From: Achatina immaculata | Taxonomy: Eukaryota; Mollusca; Gastropoda; Stylommatophora; Achatinidae | Assembly: GCA_009760885.1 (NCBI GenBank) | Contig: CM019692.1 | Span: forward strand, 49,629,430-49,693,429 | Direction of reading: 5' to 3' | DNA length: 64,000 bases | Shown here: piece after piece, positions 39,001 through 51,000 of the stretch | Position numbering within the stretch: the stretch's first letter is position 1 | How the letters are laid out: each line of letters begins with the position of its first letter | The notes under the pieces: generated by a model | Databases searched by the model: none | Seen by the model: only the letters and a program-made list of their open reading frames with translations | Told to the model about the DNA's origin: nothing | Program-made: the position numbers and the translations under genes

Positions 39001-42000
39001 ATAACTATCATTTATAGTAATGTAAAAAAAAAGAAAAAAAAATTATATATGTAAATTAACTGTCTTTAGCTTGTTATTTTACTATTTCAGAGTCCCTCTC
39101 CTGTACCCAGTCCTTTCATCATTTCTCTACATCTGAGCATGTGCCTACAGAGAGGTCTATTATAGACTCACAAGTGCTGAAAGTTCAACATAATAAATCT
39201 TCAGATGTGCTGCGACAATAACTTTGTAATTCAAACGTGGGAGGTTAGGGCAACACCAGTATTTCTGTCATTACACAATATTGCAACATTAAGTCAACAG
39301 TGACAGAGAATGAAATCTCTGTGGATTCTGTTGACTGTCAGGATGATGTTGCTCTTGCTAGCAGGGCTCACAGCAATTATAACATAGCACTGCCAAACAA
39401 AAACTACATTGCAGACAGAGTCGCATAAAACATTTCCTGCATGTGAGAAGAATGATCAAATACAGAACAAGAGTTTCAGTTTGAAAATTGAAAACAATAA
39501 ACAAGTGGGGGGAAAAAAAAAATTAGGAAAATATCTCTTGGACAAAACTTAAGATGTAAGTGTGTAGAGGATTTGTTAGAAGCAGCTATCTAAAGAAACA
39601 GAATCCATATGGGAAAGAACTTTAAATGTGATAATTGTTCTAGATTTATTTCCTACACTTATCTAAACATACACAAAAGAATTCATCCTAGAGAAAAGTC
39701 TCACATGTGATGTTTGTGCTGTAGGATTTACTAGTCTCAGTTTTAAATATACATAAAAGAATCGGTACAGGAGAGAACTCATATAAATGTGATATTTGTG
39801 GTGTAAAATTTACCCATCACATTTATTCAGAGAGGCAGGAAAGAATCATTAGAGGAGATATACCTTTTAAATGTGATGATTATAGGGCAGATTTTTTTTT
39901 TCATGCACTCATCTAAACATACATAAAAGAACTCATACAAGGATGAAGTCTCATATATGTGATGTTTGTAATGTTGGGTTTGCTCACAGTAATAGTCTGA
40001 AAAAACATAAAAGATTCCATACAGGAAAGGAACCATATAAATGTGATAACTCTGGTGCAAGCTTTACTTCAAACAGTAATCTCAGTTTACATAAAAAAAT
40101 CCATACAGGAGAAAAACCTTATAAATGTGATGATTGTGGTGCAGGGTTTACTTCAAGCAGTAATCTCACCGTACATAAAAGAATTCATACAGGAGAAAAA
40201 CCTTTTAAATGTGATGATTGTGGCACAAGATTTACTTCAAACAGTTATCTCAGTGTACATAAAAGAATTCATACCAGAGAAAAACCTTGTATTTGTGATG
40301 ATTGTGGTGCAAGATTTACTTCAAACAGTTATCTCAGTGTACATAAAAGAATCCATACAGGAGAAAAACCTTATAGATGTGATGACTGCAGTGCAGGATT
40401 TGCTTCAAAAAGTAGTCTCATTATACATAAAAGGATCCATACAGGAGAAAAACCTTATAAATGTTATGTTTGTGGTGCAGGGTTTACTACTTGCAGTAAT
40501 CTGAATGAACATACAAGAATCCATACAGGAGAAAAACCGTATAAATGTGAAGATTGTGGTGCAAGGTTTACTAAATACTGTACTATGAAAAGACATATAA
40601 TAATTCATACAGGAGAAAAACCACATAAATGTTATGTTTGTGGTGCAGGTTTTACTACTTCTAGTAGTCTAAATGTACATAAAAGAATTCATGCAAGGGA
40701 AAAGCCTTATTTATGTGTTACATGTGGTGTGACATTTTCTAGCTGTTATCTCAATAAGCATAAACAATTCCATGCACAAGAAAGACCTATCTATGTTTAA
40801 CAGAATTCATTCTGGACAGAAGAGAAGCACCACATTTTATGTGTTTTTTTTTTTCTGTCTATTTTAAGAGATATAATCTGGGAAAGCACCAGCATTTAAC
40901 ACCCTGGAAGGAGTCTCATAAATGTACTGCTTGTAGCTTACAGTTTATTCAGTATTGTTATTTAAAATCATGTGAAAGATTTTAATGATTAATAGTGATA
41001 GCCAGATATTTTAAATGAGTTTGGTATCTGAATATCACCATACAGTAGGTCCAGCAGCAGGAGTGATCTTAAAGAAAATGAACACTGGACTGCCAATTGG
41101 TTACTATAAGTAAATAATAAGAAAACCAACTTCAGTTTTCTTTCTTTACTCAAGCCAGAAATACCCAAATTCACATGGAAAACACCAACCAAGAAAGTAC
41201 ACCAGCACATCTTTGATCAAATCTTATCTGGAAGGGTCATATAATCAAAGAGCCAAGTAAAAGTATGGCTGAGACTATAGCCCAATTTAAAAAATACAAA
41301 AACCAAACTCACAGGCTTATCTTAAGGAGAATATTCTAGTACCTTCAGAATTTACATGGGAAGAGAAGGGCTAGCTCCTTATAAAAAGTTACTGCATGGT
41401 CAGCTGCTAGCAAATGCAGTTTTTGAAAAAAAAAAAAAGTAACCAGTGTTCAGAATCATGCTTTAATAGAGACCATGAAAGCTCCAGTTGTCTCATTAAA
41501 AATGGCAAAATAACGACATCTTATGAAAGGTAGGAGGAACTTCAGTATAAGAAAAGTAAACAACTTAGAACCCATCACAGCAGAATTATCTGTATGTCAG
41601 GAAGCTGCCTAAAATTCAACAGAATGACACACAGAGAGCTACAAAACAAAAATACTTCACTTGTAATTCATGGAGACACTTAGTCCCTAAATACTGAGAC
41701 TGATTTTAGGACATCAACAACTGATGGCACTTCTTCTTCTTCAGCGTTCAAGTTCTTGGTCATGCTAAATCAGAAGCCCAGTCACCAGGATGAAGTCCAC
41801 AGTCTTTCCAGGTCCTCCTGGCAGCCCCATAGTTTCTCCCTCAGGACTGAGCCCTGTGGCCATGTCTGACTTCGACCCGTAAAAGTTTTGCGCTCTTGGA
41901 GAACATATCCTGAGTCCCCACAGGGGATTTGTGAGATCTTGAGTCAGTAGAGATGACCCAGCAATCTGCAGTGGGCAGTTTTTCATTGGAACAGGACTGT

Positions 42001-45000
42001 TTGTTGCTTCCTCTGCAAGTGGTGGATTGGATCTGGTTCATTGCCTCAATAATCAGTGTATAAGTATACAACTATACACGAAGCACTGCAGTAAAGCTGT
42101 GATACCAGAATGTATAAAATAGGAAAAAGTAGGAGCAGCTTTAGTACTTAGCGATTACAAAGTTGTGATGTTTCAGCGTGAGCCTTAATCATACAAAAAC
42201 ATACAGGACGAAGAAATAGAGAGAGGAGATAAAGTATAGATTTACATGAATACTATTTAAATAAAACATTTTAAAAGAGTACTTAGCTGTAAATTGTAAG
42301 GTGTGGCTTGTCTGGCGGTGTGTGTCAGGAATGGATTTAGTAGAACGTGGAGACTTTAAATAGAGACCTGTGACATGTGGTCGGTGGGTTGTAAATGGGA
42401 GTGGTGGATGGGGAACCGGGGAGGGGAGAGAGTGATACAATATTGACCTAGCTAGGAGAAGTTGAAACAGATGATTGGGGAAGAGGGGTTGCAGAGTGAT
42501 GCTGTGAGGAAGTTTGAAAAGTAAGAAGGGGTGGACTTAGTGGAGAGGTACTATAATGATTGAAGAGAATGTTACATGTAGCTAACATGGGTTAAACTTG
42601 CTATAGAAATGTGCTGGGGAAAGAAAGGTGGCCACTGTGATGATGACCACATCATCCTGTCATGAACCAACAGGTCAAGTAAAATATGAGCACTATCACC
42701 TTATCTTAATTCAAAGAAAACTAAACTGATGACAACTGACAAAACAAAGCAGCTGAAATATGTACCAATGAGGAAAAACTGGAAGAAGTGGAGAGTTTTG
42801 AATATCTTGGATCACTGCTAACTAATAATGGAGATACAATGAGGAAATTAAAAGGAGGACATCTATTGCTCTTCAGAAAGTAAAACAACTGAAGAATCTG
42901 TGGAGAGGAACAGACAGAACTACAAAAACAAGATTTTTAAGGGCATGCATCTTTTCTGTCGCAAAATATGCCTGTGAGACCTGGACACTTAACAAAACAG
43001 CTGAGAAACACATAAATGCCTTTGAATGTAAATGCTACAGAGGAGTTCCTCAAATATCATGGACACAAAAAAGAACAAATATATCCATACTACAAAAACT
43101 TAATATTGAAGAAGGCTGGCTAGTAAAGGGGATTAAAGAGAGAAAACTTAAATATTCTGGACATATTAAACGTCATGATAATCTAGAGACCGTCTTGGAA
43201 GAGTATATAATGGGGAAAAAAAAGAAGAGGAAGACCAAGGCGAAGATGGCTGCAAGACATTGTTGATGATCTGCAAATGAATGCATCAGCAGCAGGCCAT
43301 CTTGCTCACAACCGAGAGACCTACAGGAGAGCTGTTAGGGAGGCAGAGTTCTGCAAGGGACATGCAAATAAATGAAATGAATGAATCACCTTATCCCTAG
43401 ATGCTTGTATGCTATTATGTGCTATTCACTATGAGCTTCAATGTTCTTTACCAATTTTTACTTGTAAACTGGTATTCATCATACTTTCAAGGTAGTTTGA
43501 TTATTGATTTCTTCCCATAAAACATTAGGTCATTTGTTCTGTTTGTTAACTTTTTTTTTAACTACAAAAAATCAAATAAATGTTCATTGTACTGTGATAC
43601 TCCCTCTGTGTCTGTTTTAATGATGTAGTCACTCACACAATTCCACTATGCCTGTTCTGATGTGGTCACTCATTCTACTCTCTCTTGGTGCCTGTCTTAA
43701 TGTGATCACTCGCACTACTCTTTCTTGGTGCCTGTTTTAATAATGTGATCATTCACATTGCTCTCTCTGTACCTGTTTTAATGATGTGGTCACTCACTCT
43801 CTGCTTGTTTTAATGATGTGATTGCTCACACTACTCTCTTTTGGTGCCTGTTTTAATGTGGTCTCACACACTACTCCCTCTGTGCCTGTTTTAATGTGGG
43901 CTCACACACTGCTCCCTCTGTGCCTGTTTTAATGTGGTCTCACACACTGCTCCCTCTGTGCCTGTTTTAATGTGGTCTCACACACTGCTCCCTCTGTGCC
44001 TGTTTTAATGTGGTCTCACACACTGCTCCCTCTGTGCCTGTTTTAATGTGGTCTCACACACTACTCCCTCTGTGTCTGTTTTAATGTGGTCTCACACACT
44101 ACTCCCTCTGTGTCCGTTTTAATGATGGTGAAGACAGTCATGTTACAGGGGAAGTCATGAAGGAGCAAGATGACACAGTCGAGACAAACATCTACTAGAG
44201 ACGCAATACATCTCCAGGTTTGTTTTTTTTTTACTTTAATGGGTTTTCTCAGTTTTTACAGTGTGATAAATATAATCATCTACATCAAGTTCATCATATT
44301 TTATTAGTCATCCCTGAGGACCTGTTTATCTTGTGTGTAAATATTTTGAAACTTTAGAAATAGGTCTCTTCAAAAACTTCCTTTTCCTGTTTTGTGTAAG
44401 GAAACCTTGCCAATATTATCTTTGTAAAAAGGTAAAAGGTGTGTCTGTTCGCACAGATGTTTAGTGTACCAGTGGTTCTCAGCCTGGGATGTAGGTTATT
44501 CACATACTGTCCACGTCTTGACCTAATTTCCGCACCTACATTTTCGTGTACACAACTGCTAGACACATAACACGTTCATTCTGAGCTAAGGTTAGGTACG
44601 TTTTCCAATCTGAAAAACTCGGAAACAGTAGTTAAAATACTAGATTTCCAGATTTCTATGGGGATCAAGGGCCATTAGACTTCCTTCTCCCCTCCCTGTC
44701 TTGCATTGTTGAAGTGGTTATCATCTTAAAAACTTGTCCTGCCTTTCTTGTACTGTTTAAGATGGGGGGGATGTTTCAGAGATAAGGCTGATGAGTGAAC
44801 AACAACCTGTCTCATGGGTGATCATGAAAAGGAGATGGACATATACTGGACACACGATGAGAAGAAACAATCGGAGAATCCCAAAACAAGCTATCAAGTG
44901 GAACACGGGCTGAAGAAAAAGAGAACAACTGTGTGAAACTCTAAAGAGGACATTGTTAAGAGAGGCCAATGTAATAGGCATAAAATCCGTTGATGAGGTT

Positions 45001-48000
45001 GAAAAGCTGGCAGAAAACAGGAAAACTTACCACATGAGTTTAACGGCACGAAAAGGATGTAAGATGTTTCTGAAAACGTCTTTCTTAAATTGCTTAAGCC
45101 GTGAAGTTTGACTGCTTTTTCTGTTCTAAGCCAAGCATGGTGGAATGCTCAACAAACTGTAATCCAGTTTGGGTACCGGCCACTCCATCAATTCATGCTT
45201 TTTTAGTTACCTTCATTTTTTTGCCTACATAACCACTGCACTGAAACATTCACTGACATCTCAATAAAGTTTACAAATCTCTAATCAAAGTCTAAGAGTT
45301 TGCTAGCCTTGACAAAATGGAATATCTTATAATGTATATCAGAGACTCTGATTTCTTATTTTTCACTGTATCTTATTCTCTTCCACACTGACTAATTCAT
45401 ATTTCTGAACATCACTCTGGTCAGATCTGAAGAGATGGACATAGAAAACTGATAAAATGCTCACCAAGAGGTATTTTCTTTTCAGAATGTGCCAGTCCTT
45501 GTCTCTGGACAAAATCTTGAATGCTTTCAGCAATAAAATCAAAAACCTGCAACAAGGTCATAAATGAACTCCTTGGTATATGTTAAAACACACACAAAAA
45601 AGTTAATGCCAATGTAGGTACTAAATTCACAAATAATTATACTGGTAATATTTATACGGCAAATTTAAGGATAACAGATGAAGTTCTAGACAGGTAAAGG
45701 TAAAATTTCTTTTCCATGCGTTAAGGCATATTGGGGATCCCCTAATAACAAATGTGTTAAGAACACACTTATCTTAACATGCTCTTTGTGAGACAAGGAA
45801 CAGAGATCTGTTTGCTTAAAAACTCTGACCTACTTTTGTAGCCCAGAAACTGGGCTGCATTGTAGCAATCAACACTGATTTAATTGTTATTTTTGTAAAA
45901 TGTAATGTCAGGTTGGAGGACGGATGAAGGCATGGAGATAACCGGCAGGGATGAGGAAAATCTGGTGTGAAACCAATGAATCCAGGACATGATAAGCCTA
46001 TGGGTCTTTATAACAATAGCTATCACTGAGGCACTAATCAGACTCTTCATCCCAAAATTAGCGTGTCTCTGTGGAACTATCTCAAAGCCATCTGGCCACC
46101 CAGCTTTACATGCTGGATCTGATATGGAGAATGGGCTTAAGTACAGTCACCAGAGGCTGGAAAACAAAGTTTTGGCTAGGCTAGCCTACACTGCTGTCTT
46201 CATGGCAGTCCAAGCAAGACCAGTCTGCTCTAGCAAGGAAAGGTGCTGAAGTCGGAGGTACCCAGCCAAAAGGTGCATCCAAAAAAATCGGGTACCACAC
46301 AGCATAGCCAATGTGTGTACGAAGAAGAAGGCATATTGGGGATGCAGTACTGGGCCTGTATTTCCACTATCTTTGGCATATGAAAGAGTGATGTGGTTAG
46401 TATCATGCCTGACTGCATTTACCTTCCTAGATTTCTCTGGTGCCCATTTTTAGAGGCTGGGTGGACCCTGGGGCCTTTCTGGTGTGTGCCAGAGAAAAAT
46501 CCCACTGCTGGGACTTGAACCTGGTTCCACCAGGTTAGTAAACTGAGCACCTAACCACTCAGCTAACCAGGCCACCATTTCTATATATATTTCAAATAAG
46601 AAAAATTATATCAAATATAATAATATATGACTGATAAAAGTCTCCCTCTCCCTCTACTCCACTCATTTACATGCCCCAACCCCCACATACACACTTCCTC
46701 ATATAAACATTTACTCTCTTTCACTCACATGTTCTCTCTCACCTGGGCCTGCGTGCCCAATTGAAAATAAAGTATGTTTGTTCATTTGTTCTCTCTCACT
46801 GTCTCATTCACACATTAAATAGATACAAACATGATGTGCAAAGTTAAAAACAAACATTTATTTTGAAGAATTCCATAAAAATGTATAATGGCAAACCTAA
46901 TAAAGTAACATACAAGAGCTACATACCCCAGCTGCTGGTCCACAAAGACATTCTTCTGTGAGGTTGTAATACTTTGTTATGGTCTCAGCTTCACCATCCT
47001 TGAATCTTACTAGTACCACACGAAAGTTAGTCCCTCCCAAGTCCAGACCTAAATAGTCACCTTGCTCTGGCCAAGAACAAGAACATTCACAATTTTGCAA
47101 TGCAACAAAACTTGAGGTAACATTCAAGAACATAAAGAAAATAGTTTCATTTGCTACCCCTATTAACAAACAACGAGCAAGGGTTTGCAACCTCATGAGT
47201 TCTATAACCACTTGACAACCTAACATGATGGCATTCTGACATGTGATGAAGAGTGTCTGAGGCAAGAAAAGGTTGACCACTGTCTAGAGAAATTGGGGGG
47301 GGGGGGGGAGAAAAGGTATTGGCCACATATGACATGGGTGTATGAGCCAGTGTGGTCGCTACATTCATCTCTCATATAGTGGTTTGTGTCATCAGTCCAG
47401 CTGCACTCAAGTCACCCCAGCTGTAAAAAGAGGCTTAGGTCCACCTGGAGACACAAGAAAAAAGATGGCCAGGCTTGGCATCTTCTAGTGGTGTGCTGAC
47501 ATATCAAGGAAAATACAAGTAACTAACACCACAACTCTTATATGCTTCAGTGGCATGGAATAAGACTACTTTTTATTTTATAGCGAATTTTGCTTACAAT
47601 TTTAGCTCTTTAGTCCAGACCACACCAGATTATGTTCAGAACGCTGCCGACTGTGAGTAACCTTGTCATCTCGGCCTGTCACATGCCTCCATTTGTACAT
47701 GCAAAATAGGCATCCAGGCACCAGAGCACATCCTGTGGCTTTGTTTCCTCTACTAGGGAGCCTGAACACAGTCCTGGCCACAGGGAGCTACATCATCATC
47801 ATCATGTGCCGTGCCGACTGGCGTTGGCTATTATGCTTCTCCAGAGTACACGATCCTTCATCAGGCCATCAACTCAGTGATTTCCTCTCACACCATCCCA
47901 TCAGACTGTCCAGTATCATTTCTCTTGATCTTCTTCCTTCTATTTCTCCTGTTATAATATTTTCAATGCCCCCTATTCTCATTGCATGTCCTATGAAAGT

Positions 48001-51000
48001 ACATTGTCTCTCTCTTATCTTTTTTGACAAGGTCTTTTGTCTCTCCAGCTCTTCTCATACATTCTTCATTAGTTATTTTTGCTGTCCAGGGGATTTGCAA
48101 CATTCTTCTAATAAACCACATTTCTGCTGCTTCCAATGATTTTTGTGCAGACTTGCCTATTGTCCATGATTCACTTCCATATAACAAGATAGGTTCAATA
48201 TAACATTTTAGGACTTGTTTTCTAACATTCATTGATAAGGATGTGTTGGCTAATATGTTTCTCGTTCTCTGAAATGCAGTCTTTGCTTGGCCTATTCTGT
48301 TCCTAATTTCTGTTCTGCATTTCCCATCTGAAGTTATTACTGCTCCAAGGTATCTGAATTTCTGCACCTGCTTTAGAATAGTTCCGTTTAGTTTTATACT
48401 GCAAGCTGGTGGATTCTGTTTCTTAGATATAACCATAATCTCTGTCTTTTTGATGTTCAAAGTAAGGCTTTTCTGTTCACTTTCTTTGGTGACTTTATCC
48501 AAGAGATTTTGCAGGTCTTGTTGGTTCTCAGCTATCGGTACTGTGTCGTCAGCATACCGAAGATTGTTAATATTGTATCCTCCAATTTTTTATGCCTGGT
48601 TCTGTGATGATTGTTCTTAGAATATTCTCGCTGTACAGAGAAAAAAGGTCTGGAGATAGTACACATCTGTGTCGCACCCCTTGTTTTATAGGTTGATATT
48701 TTCCAGTTCTATTTTCAACTCGAATTGCTGCTTCTTGCTGCCAGTATAGATGTTTTACAATCCTCAGGTCTTTGCCATCTATACTGATGTCTTCAAGCAT
48801 TTTAATAATTTCAAATCATTTATGTTTATTCAGAGTAATAGACAGGGAGCTACACTAGAATAAATACAGACATCTGAGGCTAGAATCATGGGACATTGAA
48901 GAAGCAGCTCTCTGGTTCCAATTCTGTCCTACAGATGTTAACAATTCTTACAATTTTTGTAGAGGAACCAACATCTTCTAACTTTGAAATACCTGTTCCA
49001 TCCAAAAGTTCTCGGATGAAAGTGTTCATCATGAGATGGTCTGACTTCTTGCGCACATTTTCATCCGTGCTACTGGCTAATTGCATCTGTTCACGGAAAG
49101 CAGTCATGATCTCTTTCAGAACATCATCTGTAAGGGTGATAGGTCTCAGAAGGTCATCCAACTGAAATAAAAAAGAAATAAATGCAACTAAATGATTTGA
49201 AATACTCAAATTAACTCTTTCAAAGAAGCAGGGATGTGGATTCAGAATGTCAAATCTCGGACTTTGGCTCCTCTACTTTTCTACCATCTAACTTCTGTAT
49301 AGTATATTTCTACTACTTTTGGTTCCAGCCAAAAATGCTGCCATCCATATCTCTGCCAAGAAGTACTGCTTGCAAATTAGGGGAAAAGGTTCATATATAC
49401 TCATCCATGCAATTATCTAATCCCTATGTGCCTCTAAGGCATGACAGGATTACCTTTACATTTCTTATAAAGGGTTAAGCCATTTATCATATTAACTGTC
49501 ACATTTTCTAGTTGTTCTAATACATATCGATTCAAGTGTGTTTATATCTGTGGTTTTGCTTGTCTGGGCAAGAGATCAAATTAATCAATATGACTGTTAT
49601 CTGCAAACAAAAATTCACAATTATGTAGTTGCCATGACTACACCATAAAGGACACTATATTATTAATTCTCTTGCTTGCCCCACAAGAGTCTGTGTTTGG
49701 AGTCACATGTTGACACTGAAGAAGAAGTCCCTCTTGTTACTTTTCCTTCTCTTGTATGTGAAGTGCTTTGTCTGCCATTTTTCAAATGCTAACAATACAA
49801 AACTGTGACTAAATCACTTTACTGTGTGAAAGCTTCTTGTTTCTCATCTGAACAATTTGTATCTGTAACAATATTCTAGTACTGTGGATGTAAGCCAAAA
49901 CATGAATACTGAATGCACCATGAAGGACATTCATGACCTCAAATGTCACCGTAGGTCTTCGGTGAGAGCATGTGACCTTGTGAAGGTGACTTCTCTGATA
50001 TGGATGAGAATGATTTGATGACACTGACTGATTTACATATGAATTTAATGTTGATAGATAATATTTTAAAAAATGGATGAAGGAGATGAGACATGAGCGC
50101 GCACATCTTCAGATGAAAGATTCAGACATGCAAATGTGTTCTTGTTAGTTGGTAAAGTTGTTCCCACATTTGTTTTAAACAGTCTTTAACATTTTGTTAT
50201 CACAGCTTTACTACAGTAGCTTTGTGTATGCTTATATATTTAGTTTTATATATATCTATACCCAAATAAAGTGGCCAGGCATGATACTGACCATATCACA
50301 CTTTCATGTGCCAAAGGTAATGGAAAATACAGGCCTAACACCATATTCCCCAATATGCCTTAATGGCATGGAAACGGGAATTTACCTTTTTTTTTCCACT
50401 ATACCCAAAAACTATTTGTGTGTCAAACATGAAGAGATGTGTATCAAAACTTTCTACTTCTTTATCAATCTCCCTGGAACTATGAGCCAATGTTCTCTGC
50501 AGCTGATGCAGTGAGGATGCTGAGCTACAGCATTGTGTTGGCTTGGCAGCATGTTACGGCAGCAATTTTTTTCGGTCTTTGTGTGGAGCCAAAAAGCAAG
50601 GGACGTGCAATACTTCTTTAACAGACTCCACCATCACAGAGGCTATGATGATCCCTGCCCTGTTAGCTAGGCTAAGCCTACTACTGGGTGGGGGGAAACC
50701 AATGATGAAATGGGATAGGGTCTTGGTCAGCCATGACTGGTCTGCCCTGATGCCAGAATGTCTGCTATGGGTCACTGACTGCTAAACTGGACTGTGTCTT
50801 TGCCCCCAAATGTGCACAGCATTGCACAGATGCTTTATATGAAGATCAAAGATGCCCACAGCTGAACCATTGTCTAGATAAGGGATTTTCAAACCCTTCT
50901 CTGCTCATGGTCCTCATTTCATCTGCATTAACAGGGTTCTAATGAGGCTGTGAAGCAATTACAAGAATCACTTCTTCTTCATTCGCAGCATGACTCACAA

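Noticed and set aside
40043..40504. 153-codon ORF overlapping the zinc fingers
   Set aside because: It is an out-of-frame shadow of the finger repeats.
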